A DNA stretch of 64,000 bases from Calothrix sp. NIES-4105 (lineage in GTDB: Bacteria; Cyanobacteriota; Cyanobacteriia; Cyanobacteriales; Nostocaceae), in assembly GCF_002368415.1 (NCBI RefSeq), contig NZ_AP018292.1, positions 124,001 through 188,000 of the forward strand, given 5' to 3'. How positions within the stretch are numbered: position 1 is the stretch's first letter; each line of letters starts with the position of its first letter. The notes beneath the pieces were generated by a model, which was given only the letters and a program-made list of their open reading frames with translations, did no database searches and was not told where the DNA came from. This document shows positions 1 through 8,955 of this stretch, one piece after another. The translations under genes were made by a program, and so were the position numbers.

Positions 1-482
1 CCCAAATATCTAGCCGACTCCTCAATGTACTTATTGAGTTCACGTTTGAGTACTGCCTCAGCATTGATATTAGGGTCAACTTTACCAAAATGTGACGCGA
101 CAATACCGTTCATCTTAAAAGTCTCTACTATAAATGTGGCAACTTCCGCGTTACACTCCAGTAAGTAAATGTTGTCATTACTAACGGCAAAATCGCAGTG
201 GGCAATAAAAGGCGCCTGTGTGTTGCTTCTAATTAGTCGTAGTGTTTCTTCTGGGTAATCGAATTCTTCTACAAGTGTTTGATCATCAAACCTCTTCATG
301 ACTTTGCCAGCTTTGTTTAAAACTTTCCACACACTCGCTGCCGCGCGCCGAACTCGTTCTATCGTAGAAGGCGCCACTGTTAACACGTCATAGCAAGCGT
401 AATCATCAACATCGTACCAACAAAAAATATCTTTGTACTGTTCGTAGAACTCGTGTCTTGGAGGCCGGAGATTGTTCAACAT
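1..482 (-). CDS. Glutathionylspermidine synthase-like protein (partial, 3' end off window)
   Basis: The reading frame starts at an ATG at 482 and stays open to the left edge, giving 160 residues. The stretch HCDFAVSNDNIYLLECNAE, followed by a phenylalanine/threonine-rich segment, resembles the pre-ATP-grasp/ATP-grasp start of the glutathionylspermidine synthase (GSP_synth) family, whose enzymes ligate glutathione or a related carboxylate to an amine. In cyanobacteria such proteins are usually free-standing and their substrate is unknown. The C-terminal ATP-grasp part is outside the window. Downstream relatives cannot be seen. The family call is from recognition of this conserved stretch. Confidence 0.7.
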   Translation of the reverse strand, partial: MLNNLRPPRHEFYEQYKDIFCWYDVDDYACYDVLTVAPSTIERVRRAAASVWKVLNKAGKVMKRFDDQTLVEEFDYPEETLRLIRSNTQAPFIAHCDFAVSNDNIYLLECNAEVATFIVETFKMNGIVASHFGKVDPNINAEAVLKRELNKYIEESARYL

Positions 483-506
483 ACGCGCGCTTTTAAATTA
501 AATTGA

Positions 507-713
507 TTAAGAACCTGAACCACCGGAGCGAAAACTACCAAAGCCACTAGCTCTGCTACTAGGAGCGCTGCGGTAGTGGGGACTTACATAAGTTCCGTTG
601 CTACGAGTGTAACCACTAACATAAACTCTCGAACTACTATAACCAGAGTATCCAGAGTACCCGGAGTAACCACTACTTCCTGTACTACTATAAGTACTGC
701 TCGAATCATCCGC
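507..713 (-). pseudogene. Remnant: Gly/Ser/Tyr-rich protein C-terminus
   Basis: In one frame there are 68 codons rich in serine, glycine and tyrosine with repeated G-Y-S units, ending in a Ser/Gly tail and a TAA at 507-509. An in-frame TAA at 714-716 closes it upstream and there is no ATG, GTG or TTG near it. It lies directly upstream of the GSP-synthase-like gene on the same strand, so it is probably the surviving tail of a former operon partner. The repeat composition is typical of low-complexity tails of secreted or membrane proteins. No function is proposed. Confidence 0.5.
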
Positions 714-855
714 TTAACGATGGCGCCAGTTGGTATATGGGCAAGAATTTAACGGCGATATGTATGTAAATGGTGAAGATTTCTCTTAACTATTTACAAT
801 TTAGTTTTCATTCATAGAATATCTGATACATACAGATATATTGCTTTATCAATAA

Positions 856-1122
856 CTAAGCATTCTCGTTTGAATTTTCGTTTTCATCGTTAGTACTTTG
901 GATAGTACGTTTATTAAAGGCAGGGAATGTAAATTTAGGATACTGCTCTTCACACGCGTGCAGTTTATCAAATATAGGCGCCTCCACACCAGTCACAACA
1001 CACCAAACGCGCGCACGGGTGAGAGCAACATGAGCATTTAAATTTAATTCAAAAGTACTACTTAATAAGGAACGGGCAACAGCGAGGAACAAACTATTGA
1101 ACGTTCCGTAATTAGGTTTAGT
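856..1122 (-). pseudogene. C-terminal fragment of a superfamily I (UvrD/Rep-type) helicase
   Basis: The open frame contains N-A-H-V-A-L-T-R-A-R-V-W-C-V-V-T-G, which matches motif VI of UvrD/Rep-type DNA helicases (VALTRA+ followed by a small hydrophobic strand). Only about 88 codons are present, and the frame is closed by a stop at 1123-1125, so helicase motifs I-V are missing. A TTG at 1092 could in principle start a short protein, but no ribosome site is visible. It is read as a leftover helicase C-terminus. Confidence 0.45.
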
Positions 1123-1130
1123 TTACTCCG

Positions 1131-1364
1131 CTATTCTTGTTTTTCCTGTTTTGGCTTGATATCCTTATCATTCTGGAGTCCTAACAACTCGTGCAGATGG
1201 TAATAAATCCCATACTTAACTTCACTCTCAACTTTATACCTTCTTCCATAGCCTCCGCCTTCTCCTCCTCCATCAAGCGTGTGACCATCATCACAAGAGC
1301 TGTATTCTTCCTCATCGACTCTTTTTCTTCCTGCCATCTCTATCAATTCTTTTTGCTTTTCCAT
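1131..1364 (-). CDS. Small charged protein, unknown function
   Basis: This encodes 77 residues. A very good ribosome site (AAAGGAGG, 7 nt before the ATG at 1364) argues that it is truly expressed. The protein is hydrophilic, with a glycine-rich centre (GGGEGGGYGRR) and a lysine/glutamine-rich C-terminus. It contains no cysteine pair, transmembrane segment or motif I recognise. It is downstream of nothing obvious on its strand. A role cannot be assigned. Confidence 0.55.
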   Translation of the reverse strand: MEKQKELIEMAGRKRVDEEEYSSCDDGHTLDGGGEGGGYGRRYKVESEVKYGIYYHLHELLGLQNDKDIKPKQEKQE

Positions 1365-1635
1365 TAACTTATCCTCCTTTATCTCTTGTAGTTTTTTACA
1401 AAGCGAGCTTCAAATAAGAAACCCGCTTTTTTACGATACTTACTATATATTCTTTCTGAACTGCAAGAACTTATGCACCCATTACATATAGTGCTTCCCA
1501 GCTAGGGCGAGGTACATTTTTAACGGCGCCTTTATGAGTTGTTTGAAGCGTGAAGAATGTGGCGCCTGTTGATTAACATAAGATAGCTCTTCATAGTAGG
1601 GGCAAAGCCTGAACGTTAACAGGCGCCTCATATAA

Positions 1636-1672
1636 AGTATCTAAGTATCTGAGTATTTAAGTACCTAAATAA
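1636..1672. repeat. STRR-type heptamer repeat (AAGTATC/T family)
   Basis: Consecutive 7-nt units of the type aagtatc-taagtat-ctgagta-tttaagt follow an AGGCGCCT palindrome. Short tandemly repeated heptamers like this are known from heterocystous cyanobacteria. The repeat overlaps the end of the gene at 1665-2174. Confidence 0.7.
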
Positions 1673-2174
1673 CAGAGCATTTAACTTTATAAGCGGCTGC
1701 CGTTGCGATTGCTTCCTTGTCTTCGGATGTTAAAAGTTGTTGAAGTAGAGATTGTAGTACATGTCGGTTAGAAATAAATTCTTCGTTATATAGCTCATCC
1801 TGCTTTAGCACAGTTTCGAGGTAAGGAAGTATATCAGGGGATGGGGAGATTAATTTTTCTTTTATACAAGTGCGTGCGGTTTCAAGTGCTGGCTTTCTAC
1901 CAACTCCCAAGTCCATACTTTCAAGCGTCAAGCGTATTTCTCGGTTTAAGGATATACGTAAGGTTTTTAGGCGCCAGTACAAACCTGGATTAAGTAACAG
2001 CTTTGGTAAGGCACTGCCCCAATCTAACCCAGCACTGATATTTCCAACTGCGGCTTCGTCCTCGATGCGGGCGCCTCTTTCACTCGAACCTCTGCCGAAG
2101 AACAATTCAATCGCTTTTTCCTGACTCATGATATTTTCTTCAACTCCAGTACTTGAGTCTTGTTCTGTAGTCAT
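1665..2174 (-). CDS. Conserved hypothetical protein, paralogue of the 42.5-43.0 kb protein
   Basis: This 169-residue protein aligns along most of its length with the product at 42516-43034. Shared blocks are GLDWG near residue 50, LRISLNRE near residue 73, ARTCIK/ARACIK, and a C-terminal EEFISNRHVLQSLL. It is predicted to be mainly alpha-helical and soluble. A GTGTCC palindrome and a TGTGAAC palindrome lie 65-150 nt upstream of its start and could control it. I do not recognise a named family. Confidence 0.7.
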   Translation of the reverse strand: MTTEQDSSTGVEENIMSQEKAIELFFGRGSSERGARIEDEAAVGNISAGLDWGSALPKLLLNPGLYWRLKTLRISLNREIRLTLESMDLGVGRKPALETARTCIKEKLISPSPDILPYLETVLKQDELYNEEFISNRHVLQSLLQQLLTSEDKEAIATAAAYKVKCSVI

Positions 2175-2238
2175 GACAATTACCTTGAATTAACGCACGA
2201 TTCTCAAAATGTTACTACACATATTACAAAAATACAGA

Positions 2239-2321
2239 TGTGAACAATTCGTTCACAAATTTCACCCATTTCTCAGAATACATATGTAGTATTGTGTTTC
2301 AAGTGTGTCCGAGTCGGACAC
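2239..2321. promoter_or_regulatory. Pair of 5-nt-centre palindromes (types TGTGAAC and GTGTCC)
   Basis: TGTGAAC-(AATTC)-GTTCACA lies at 2239-2257 and GTGTCC-(GAGTC)-GGACAC at 2305-2321, upstream of the leftward gene starting at 2174. A related pair lies at 2957-3031 in a homologous stretch. The geometry (perfect arms, 5-nt centre) suggests dimeric protein-binding sites. Confidence 0.65.
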
Positions 2322-2452
2322 AAAATTTTAATTTGGTTTCAGGCACCTGATTGATGCCCACAAGTAGTGTTGTAAATCAAATACATATAACCAATAAGTG
2401 GTTATTCGGCGCCTTTGTTACATAATACAAAATTATCAATAAGGACAAAGGG

Positions 2453-2821
2453 TTAGTCCTCGGATTCGTGACAAACCACTTCGATGTTGTGTCCGTCCGG
2501 ACCAATGACGAAAGCTGCATAGTAATTCGCGTGGTATTGCGGGCGCAGACCAGGCGCACCATTGTCTTTGCCACCTGCTGATATAGCCGCGCGATAGAAA
2601 GCTTCGACTTGCTGGCGATTAAGGGCCGTGAACGCCAAGTGAAGATGTGCCGGCTTCTCCTCGGTTTGGCAGATACACAATGAAGACTTATTGTCTGCAC
2701 TAAGTTCGATACCGAGCGGCCCCTCTAGGACAACAGCTATGCCGAGCGGTTCGAGTGCCTTGAGGAAGAACGCTTTGCTCGCTGCATAGTCACTGACTCC
2801 GAATAGGATGTGGTCAAACAT
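2453..2821 (-). CDS. VOC/glyoxalase-fold protein
   Basis: This encodes 122 residues with the vicinal-oxygen-chelate layout: MFDHILFGVSD at the start, a central LHLAFTALNRQQVEAFYRAAI beta-alpha unit, and C-terminal YAAFVIGPDGHNIEVVCHE. H4, the central H and E118 are candidate metal ligands typical of glyoxalase I-like lyases and dioxygenases. Its length is normal for single-domain VOC proteins. The substrate cannot be deduced. It sits between replication-type genes and looks like cargo. The operator-like palindromes at 2957-3031 are just upstream. Confidence 0.85.
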   Translation of the reverse strand: MFDHILFGVSDYAASKAFFLKALEPLGIAVVLEGPLGIELSADNKSSLCICQTEEKPAHLHLAFTALNRQQVEAFYRAAISAGGKDNGAPGLRPQYHANYYAAFVIGPDGHNIEVVCHESED

Positions 2822-2956
2822 GAGTTCTCAAACAAGTGTGTAGGTCTGCGCTCTGCCTCCTTTCAAGTGAATTGATAATAAAGAAGCGCGCAGGTGTTTA
2901 CGAGGGACACTCGCAAAGCAACATTTATTTAACTACAAATACTATAATACTACATT

Positions 2957-3031
2957 TGTAAACAAATTATTCACAAATTTTACTATATTACAGGTGTAGC
3001 ATAATGTTTCAAGTGTGTCCCATTGGGGCAC
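2957..3031. promoter_or_regulatory. Second palindrome pair flanking a putative promoter
   Basis: A degenerate TGTAAAC-(AAATT)-ATTCACA lies at 2957-2975 and GTGTCC-(CATTG)-GGGCAC at 3015-3031. Between them, on the minus strand, is an AT-rich TGTAATATAGT stretch that could be a -10 region for the gene starting at 2821. The block repeats the arrangement at 2239-2321, including the shared GTTTCAAGTGTGTCC. Confidence 0.6.
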
Positions 3032-3063
3032 AAAAAGGCGCCGAATAATCAAGCAACAGAATC

Positions 3064-6036
3064 TCAAATCACAAAGGTTTCGCGAACATGGGCTTTTACA
3101 CAGGCGCCGTCCTGGGTTTCAATAGTTACGCTTCCATTGAGTTCGTCGTAGTTGGTTAATGTACCTGTAGCTTTAACGGCGCCACTAATTCCCCTAACTT
3201 CGACATTACAGCCGACAAAGCCGTTGACATCACCGTCCACTTCTACTTGTAGTAGTGAAATGTTCAATGCTTCAGGCGCTTCTACTTCTTTATGCGCCTT
3301 CCGAAGTTCTGAAGATTCTTCAACTTCAGGCGCCTTGTTTTGTTCAGAAGTATCTTTAACTTTAGGCACCTCTACTTCTAAAGTTGGCTCTGAGGTATTT
3401 TTTACTTCTTCAGTACTTGATTGTTCTGCGTGAGAAGCATTACTCTGATTGTTGACACTCTCTGATTGTTGACGCTCTTTTGTAATATCAAATTCCCTGA
3501 TTTTATCAGTCTTTAAAGCATCCTCTGCGATGATGTCAACACTGTCAGCGTGCGTTTCAAATTTGTTGGCACCTATAAATTTTGATGCCACAAATTTAAC
3601 TAATCTGCCGTTCCGTACACACTCACCATAACCCATCTGTTCCATTTTTCGGAATAGGTCTTCTACATAGGAGCCACACTCACGATGTGCAGTTTTAGCG
3701 CGCGCTTGAATACTGCGGGATGGACGGTAAACATCTCTTGGAGACACACCATCTGGTTGTTGTAGCGCGCGGTCATAAATTTGTAAGAGGATTGAACTAA
3801 TATCATCGCTGTCGGTAATCTTTTCCTGTAGTACATGAAAAGCGCTTCTGTAGTATTGTGCGAACTTTACCGCACGTTGTAATGTATCAAGCTGCAAAGT
3901 ATTGATATCACGGCGTTCTCTGTAATAGAAGCACTCAATGATATGTAGATTTAATGCAATTCTTAGTACTTGGGTATCAAGTTTATTCATCCATACGCGA
4001 ATACCAGGATTCTTGGTTGCGTCTGCTTGATCCCCGATTAATTCAACGAGTTTAGCGAAATATTTTTTGGCATCCGGCGCCATTTTAATATTGTTAGGCG
4101 CCATTGAAACAGCGTAATTAAACATCAAAGGTAGAGTTTCGCTGAGTTCACAGAAGCCCTCTACATAACATTTACGCCCCTTTTGAGGAACTGCAAACAA
4201 AATGCGTGCTTGCATTCCACTCGCGTCTGATTCATCTCTAAAAACTTTACGAAAGACTCCCGGCTGGATACCGCCTGTGATAGCTAAAGACATACGCTCT
4301 CCAAAGAAGCTGTCGTCATCGCCTACACGGTCAATTGCAACTGCTAGCGCTTCATCCCAGAGCTTGACTAACAATTGTTCTGCTTCACAATCACCTTTGT
4401 GAAATTGTCCTAACGATTTGAACAAACCAGCAATTTCATCGCGCGCCCAAAGTGCAGTATTTCCCCCTTGTTGAGCAAGTCTTTTGTAGAGTGCCTGAAT
4501 AGTAGCCACTTCAAATAAATGCTTCTTCAAGACTGGAGGAGTAGGCGCCTCTCCTTCCTCTTTGTTCTTCTGGTATTCTTTTAGTGCTTTTTCATACTCT
4601 TTCTTTTCTTCGGTATATACACGATTAGCCTCGATTTGCATTTTACGTAGAGCATCGAGAACAACACTGTCAGCGCGCGTCTTCCCTGTACCGGATTCAG
4701 ACACGCTTACTGTCCACATCATCGAAGGTACTTTTCTCCCACCGAGGTCAAGGTATACACGACCACCTATCAATGACGAAATAGTACTTAATAATGGTTG
4801 CCACAACATCACAGGGTCGATATTTAGTACTTGAGCATCACGTTTCATGATGCGCGCGAGAGGTGCAGGTAAAACTTCGTCCCAATTAATAGTCTGCTGC
4901 GACCAATCAATTAAAGTTTTGAGACGAATTTCATCCTCTGGTTGAACTTCATAAGCTACACGCTCAGAAGCAACGATTTTATCAAAAAGTTTCTTATCTA
5001 TTTTTGAGCTTCTACGTAGTAGGTCTAATTTGTAATACTCCTCGAACTCACCCAAATTTAACTTTAAAATTTTGTTGACACCGTTGACAACTTCGCTAAC
5101 AGGTGTAACTTCAACTTTTTCAAGTGTCAACACATTTCTATTGTCAACACTTTTTACCTCTTGTTTTGCTGACTTTTTATCAGTTATTTTAGACACTTTA
5201 ATTTCTTCAGTGCTGTTGTATGAATGAGTAGGCGCCCCTACGATTGCAGCTAATATATCTTCTACCGTGGCACCATCAGTAACAACCCAATCTTTGATAT
5301 CCAACCCACCAGATGTAGGTAACTTAGACCAATAAAACTCACTTGGAGGAGCATATAACCATTGAGCTTCTGGGAAATCTTGGTAGATATCCTCCATATG
5401 CTTAACACCTGGCTCATCGCGGTCGGGACAAAGAATAATATTGGCGCCACTTAAATCTTCTTTGTAGCTACCATACGCACGATACTTTCCGGCGCCTCCA
5501 ATTGTCGTGGTAGCAGGTAAACCTAAATTCCAGAGAAGGTCAGCAACACCTTCACCTTCAACGACAAATATATGTTCTCCGTCTAGTACAGCTTGTAATA
5601 CGTCGTTGTATCTGTACCAAGTTATTTGAGAACGAAGCGTGCGCTTCATTTCTTGGGACATTGAGGACGCTTTAGCCCAACCAATACCGTTCCAATATTC
5701 TTGGTACACCTCTTTGGAGGTTTCACTTTTACGAACTATCACCACCTTGATTAGTGGGTTGTTATCACGGTCAGTATAAACAAACTCTTCTCTGCCAATT
5801 GCACGAGGTGCCTTTGTACTAATCGGCGCATAGTATGGTACGCCTGCTTTATCTGACTTGGAGGTTTCAAACCAACCAAGAGCGGGAGCGGCGCCTCTGT
5901 TACATACAGATAAATCACCGACAGAGTAACACCAACCAGAGTGATGGCAGTGGGGGCAGTCGGCGCCGTTCTTGAATTCCTTAAGCGAAGGACTGGTAGT
6001 ACGTTTGGTCGGCACAAAATCTTCAAAATGTGTCAT
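3064..6036 (-). CDS. TOPRIM/DUF3987 primase-helicase-like replication protein
   Basis: This 990-residue protein has an N-terminal zinc motif (C27, C30, C36, C45) like CHC2-type primase zinc ribbons. A TOPRIM-type region follows, with VVEGEG at 159-163 and DRD at 205-207. After a linker comes a long DUF3987-type ATPase domain with Walker A ESGTGKT at 447-453. The C-terminal ~200 residues are Glu/Lys/Thr-rich and end in a small beta-rich domain. Proteins of this build are usual in plasmids and phages, where they unwind and prime DNA. An HTH gene (6153-6461) is immediately upstream on the same strand, so the two may form an operon. The domain order is seen directly; the replication role is inferred. 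Confidence 0.85.
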   Translation of the reverse strand: MTHFEDFVPTKRTTSPSLKEFKNGADCPHCHHSGWCYSVGDLSVCNRGAAPALGWFETSKSDKAGVPYYAPISTKAPRAIGREEFVYTDRDNNPLIKVVIVRKSETSKEVYQEYWNGIGWAKASSMSQEMKRTLRSQITWYRYNDVLQAVLDGEHIFVVEGEGVADLLWNLGLPATTTIGGAGKYRAYGSYKEDLSGANIILCPDRDEPGVKHMEDIYQDFPEAQWLYAPPSEFYWSKLPTSGGLDIKDWVVTDGATVEDILAAIVGAPTHSYNSTEEIKVSKITDKKSAKQEVKSVDNRNVLTLEKVEVTPVSEVVNGVNKILKLNLGEFEEYYKLDLLRRSSKIDKKLFDKIVASERVAYEVQPEDEIRLKTLIDWSQQTINWDEVLPAPLARIMKRDAQVLNIDPVMLWQPLLSTISSLIGGRVYLDLGGRKVPSMMWTVSVSESGTGKTRADSVVLDALRKMQIEANRVYTEEKKEYEKALKEYQKNKEEGEAPTPPVLKKHLFEVATIQALYKRLAQQGGNTALWARDEIAGLFKSLGQFHKGDCEAEQLLVKLWDEALAVAIDRVGDDDSFFGERMSLAITGGIQPGVFRKVFRDESDASGMQARILFAVPQKGRKCYVEGFCELSETLPLMFNYAVSMAPNNIKMAPDAKKYFAKLVELIGDQADATKNPGIRVWMNKLDTQVLRIALNLHIIECFYYRERRDINTLQLDTLQRAVKFAQYYRSAFHVLQEKITDSDDISSILLQIYDRALQQPDGVSPRDVYRPSRSIQARAKTAHRECGSYVEDLFRKMEQMGYGECVRNGRLVKFVASKFIGANKFETHADSVDIIAEDALKTDKIREFDITKERQQSESVNNQSNASHAEQSSTEEVKNTSEPTLEVEVPKVKDTSEQNKAPEVEESSELRKAHKEVEAPEALNISLLQVEVDGDVNGFVGCNVEVRGISGAVKATGTLTNYDELNGSVTIETQDGACVKAHVRETFVI

Positions 6037-6152
6037 GATAGGATGAACCTTAAATAATTTGGTTTGAAGGCGGGCGCCACTCGTGCAAAAGAAGAAGCGC
6101 TCGCCTTCATTTTGTTTAATATATCAACTTCCAGTAGACTTTATTTTTAAGC

Positions 6153-6461
6153 TTAACTTTTCTTAACATGTATAGATACTTCAATATAAAAACTAGGATA
6201 AAGCTCTTTAAAGTCCTCACCGAGGGCATCACAGATAGCAACAATGATATCGGTACTAACTGACTCAGACCTGCCTTCCTCTAACTTGTGAATGTATTGA
6301 TAACTACATTGATAACCTAGGTTGTTCACTCTTTCAGCTAGCGCGCGCATAGAAAGACTGCCACGTAAAGATTCTAAGCGTTTTCCTAATTCGGCGTTCC
6401 ACTTTAGCCTGTCAACGTACTCTAAACCAATCATCAGCCTTCTCTTATCATTTTTTATCAA
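6153..6461 (-). CDS. XRE-family HTH regulator
   Basis: This encodes 102 residues. It has an HTH_3-like core: ELGKRLESLRGSLSMRALAERVNN, then YIHKLEEGRSESVSTDIIVAICDALG. A paralogue with the same N-terminal tryptophan and ELGxRLxxIRG pattern is at 32922-33239, next to the second replication-type module. It is probably a repressor that controls itself and the primase-helicase gene downstream (gap 116 nt). The alternative start 30 nt downstream (M11) is also possible. Confidence 0.85.
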   Translation of the reverse strand: MIKNDKRRLMIGLEYVDRLKWNAELGKRLESLRGSLSMRALAERVNNLGYQCSYQYIHKLEEGRSESVSTDIIVAICDALGEDFKELYPSFYIEVSIHVKKS

Positions 6462-6658
6462 ATTGTATACTCCAGGTGTACTATAATCAGATGTGTAGAT
6501 AATATGAGTTTAAAGTCTTAACAAAATTAAAAAGCATCAAAAATCAAGAATGCGGACTTAGAGTTCAAATCGAGTGGCGCTGCCAGCAGTTTTCTGTTGA
6601 GTATTTTGTTAAATACAAAAATACAATTAAGTACACAAATATCTATGAGCGTGCAGTT

Positions 6659-7270
6659 ATGATTTACACAGGCGCCAGTTTGACAGAAGTCTTTGCGGAG
6701 ACAGGATTATCGTATCAACTCGCAGACGCGCGGTTGAAAGCAATTATTAAAGAATGGTTACAATTAAGAACAGTATCTTATCCAGAAGTCTCTGAAAATG
6801 ATGAAAGCTTGGATGTAGGTGAATTGAAACACCAGTTCCAAACTGATACAGGGCTGTATTGTTTCAATGGAACAATGCTCGGTTGCATATTAGAAATTGG
6901 TCAGAAAGTTCGTAAAATCAAAGGTTTCATCCCATATCTTGATACCAATTTAAAATTAAATAATGATGAAGAAGACAGCGACGATTACGAAGAAATTGAA
7001 AAAGTTGATAGTGATAAATTTTACAGCGCATTAAAATACTACACCACCAACTTTGAGTGCAATACATTTAAAAAGTACTTTGGAGACGGCGCCGATACTG
7101 AATCAGAGATAGTTGACTCTTGGTATAGATTGGAAAATTTGGGGGTCAAAATCAAAGAAGGAGCTACAAGCGTTCGCTTTGATATTCCAAATAAATACCT
7201 TGTAGGAGTATCTGTTCCAACCTTCATTAAACCTTGGATACCTAAAGCATCACACACAGCGAAAGTCTAA
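6659..7270 (+). CDS. Hypothetical protein, N-terminus possibly frameshifted
   Basis: From the ATG at 6659 there are 203 residues, acidic in the middle (a DNEEDSDDYEE-like stretch) and with a globular C-terminus. The frame is open and protein-like for about 50 codons upstream, back to 6507, with no start codon. An ATG at 6506 in another frame (MSLKS then stop) suggests a one-base slip near 6520, so the original protein may be about 250 residues. The region LTEVFAETGLSYQLADARLKAII looks like an HTH. No named family was recognised. Confidence 0.5.
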   Translation: MIYTGASLTEVFAETGLSYQLADARLKAIIKEWLQLRTVSYPEVSENDESLDVGELKHQFQTDTGLYCFNGTMLGCILEIGQKVRKIKGFIPYLDTNLKLNNDEEDSDDYEEIEKVDSDKFYSALKYYTTNFECNTFKKYFGDGADTESEIVDSWYRLENLGVKIKEGATSVRFDIPNKYLVGVSVPTFIKPWIPKASHTAKV

Positions 7271-7346
7271 CAATTTTTATTACAGGCGCCTCTCGCTGTA
7301 CTCAAATTGTTAAAGGCGCCCATACTCCAATTCTTTCCCAAATTAT

Positions 7347-7577
7347 TCAAGCTTCCATACGCACACCTAAATCTATATTTAATACTTCTTCGATTCTACG
7401 TAGAGTTTCAATTGGCAAGGCTTTTGTTTCTTCTGACTCAATTTTGTACCAGTTAACAGGACTCATAGGGATTTGACGGCATATCTGGGCAAGTGAGCGC
7501 CTATCTGTTAGCCTTGCTTCTTTTATCTTTTCCCCTAACCCAGGTACTTTTATATCAGTAACTTTTCTTACTATCAT
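7347..7577 (-). CDS. Small XRE-like HTH protein
   Basis: This encodes 76 residues with the core GLGEKIKEARLTDRRSLAQICRQIPMSPVNWYKIESEE and a conserved tail ALPIETLRRIEEVLNIDLGVRMEA. The same tail occurs at 31564-31812, at the end of the GIY-YIG fusion at 50999-51592, and in remnants at 46899-47041 and 53614-53692, so it is an expanded local family. It is divergent from the ParB-like gene at 7729; the intergenic palindromes are likely its operators. Confidence 0.85.
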   Translation of the reverse strand: MIVRKVTDIKVPGLGEKIKEARLTDRRSLAQICRQIPMSPVNWYKIESEETKALPIETLRRIEEVLNIDLGVRMEA

Positions 7578-7612
7578 TTGCTCGACTTAATGACTGAGGC
7601 TTCTCCTCCACT

Positions 7613-7665
7613 ATAAACTGTCAGTTTATCTTTTTTGTTAACTTACAATTAATAGTTTATAAACT
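7613..7665. promoter_or_regulatory. Divergent operator region (AGTTTAT palindromes)
   Basis: There are two palindromes, ATAAACT-GTC-AGTTTAT at 7613-7629 and AGTTTATAAACT at 7654-7665. Two direct copies of ACAATTAAT also lie around 7646-7675. They fall between the leftward HTH gene (start 7577) and the rightward gene at 7729, so they are good candidates for autoregulation by the HTH protein. Confidence 0.6.
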
Positions 7666-7728
7666 CACAATTAATGACTTATGCTATAAGTGTTCCAGAT
7701 AACAGTTCTTTAGTAGAGGCGCCACGTT

Positions 7729-8598
7729 ATGAATCAGGCAACGTTGGATGTATTGATTGAGGTAACAGACTTAAAGGAGCTTTCTTACGATGAACTGCAA
7801 GAACGCGAACACCTGGAAAAATTAGTAGAACGCGCGTTTTATGAAGCAGGAAAAGGACTACGTACCCTACGCGATAAAAAGCTGTATCGCAGTACTCACA
7901 ACAGTTTCGAGGAATACTGCAAGGAAAGATTTGGGTTTGAACGGCGCCAACCGTACCGTTTAATTGAAGCTGCGGGTGTAATAGATAACATAGTAGAAAT
8001 GTGTCCAAATTGGACACACTCTGAAAATGAAGAAGATTCAACACGTCCCAATTGGACACAGATTGTGCCAACGAACGAATGTCAAGTTCGACCATTAACC
8101 AAACTAGAACCCTCTGAACAACAGGAATGCTGGCGCCAAGCTGTTGAGAAGGCTGGTGGAAAAGTACCATCTGGGCGCCAAGTAAAAGACATAGTTGACC
8201 GAGTTCGCGAACGAACCAAAGTTCCGAATCCTTATCGTGAGGGAGAAATATGTATTCTTATCCCCAAGGACAATCCTGAGCTACGCGGTAAAAGTGGATG
8301 TTGGGGCATCGTTACTCGTGTAGGTGATTACTCTTGTACCATAGAAACTTGGGAATCGGAGTACACTGTAAAAATAGAGCATTTACTATCGTTGGAACTA
8401 AGCGATGATAATTGTAAATTCATGCGAGAATTACTTGGAAGAATGCGGCGCCTGCACCAATTACCAGATTGTGATGGAGCAGTAAATAGCTTGCTTACTT
8501 ACTTTGGCAAACAGTCGCAGCCGTATTTGACACCCATACAAGAAGAGTTACTTGCAACGATTGAGAAAAATTATGGAGTCGGAGAACCAAAACAGTAA
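7729..8598 (+). CDS. ParB-like cyanobacterial plasmid protein with internal operator (module A)
   Basis: This 289-residue protein has three parts. The N-terminal helical part contains LVERAFYEAGKGLRTLRDKKLYRSTHNSFEEYCKERFG. Its middle resembles the ParB HTH region (QVRPLTKLEPSEQ, then GGKVPSGRQVKDIV). An SH3-like part (RGKSGCWGIVTRV with TVKIEHL) and a C-terminal helical tail follow. It is 60% or so similar to the product at 37479-38324. The linker between the first two parts is coded by two GTGTCC-type palindromes (8001-8017 and 8043-8059). I know the architecture from many filamentous cyanobacteria but know of no proven function; DNA binding or partition is an inference. Confidence 0.75.
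   Translation: MNQATLDVLIEVTDLKELSYDELQEREHLEKLVERAFYEAGKGLRTLRDKKLYRSTHNSFEEYCKERFGFERRQPYRLIEAAGVIDNIVEMCPNWTHSENEEDSTRPNWTQIVPTNECQVRPLTKLEPSEQQECWRQAVEKAGGKVPSGRQVKDIVDRVRERTKVPNPYREGEICILIPKDNPELRGKSGCWGIVTRVGDYSCTIETWESEYTVKIEHLLSLELSDDNCKFMRELLGRMRRLHQLPDCDGAVNSLLTYFGKQSQPYLTPIQEELLATIEKNYGVGEPKQ
8001..8059. promoter_or_regulatory. Two GTGTCC-type palindromes inside the ParB-like gene
   Basis: GTGTCC-(AAATT)-GGACAC at 8001-8017 and aCGTCC-(CAATT)-GGACAC at 8043-8059 encode the protein pieces CPNWTH and PNWTQ. The same arms recur in intergenic regions at 2305, 3015, 55888 and 57639. Confidence 0.7.
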
Positions 8599-8788
8599 CT
8601 TATCAGAGGAAGAGCGCGCGGCAGCAGAGAAATTACATACTAGGCTGCGGCGCCTTTCTGAGGTTCCCAATATGGAAGGAGTTGTAATTTCAATGTTTGA
8701 ATTTTACGCACACTTACCAACGGCAAATTTGACACCAATACAGGAAGAATTATTAACTTTGATTGAGCAGAAGTACGGAGTTGGGTAG
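8573..8788 (+). CDS. Stand-alone copy of the ParB-like protein's C-terminal domain
   Basis: An ATG at 8573, overlapping the last 26 nt of the upstream gene in another frame, starts a 71-residue protein. Its body (TRLRRLSEVPNMEGVV then LTPIQEELLTLIEQKYGVG) repeats the tail of the 7729 protein (GRMRRLHQLPDCDGAV then LTPIQEELLATIEKNYGVG). It therefore arose by tandem duplication of that domain. The overlap suggests translational coupling. It could act as a dimerisation partner or competitor of the full-length protein, which is speculation. Confidence 0.65.
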   Translation: MESENQNSNLSEEERAAAEKLHTRLRRLSEVPNMEGVVISMFEFYAHLPTANLTPIQEELLTLIEQKYGVG

Positions 8789-8955
8789 AATTGAGGTTAA
8801 TTAAACCGGGAGCAAATCTAATCATTTGCTTTATAAACAAATGTACCTGTAGGAATTTTTTTAAGTAACTTGAATTTCTTTTGCATAAACTGAGATATTT
8901 GCTCCTACTAATATTTATAAAGGTTAATTGTTTGGCTTTACAATTCTTAACTACT

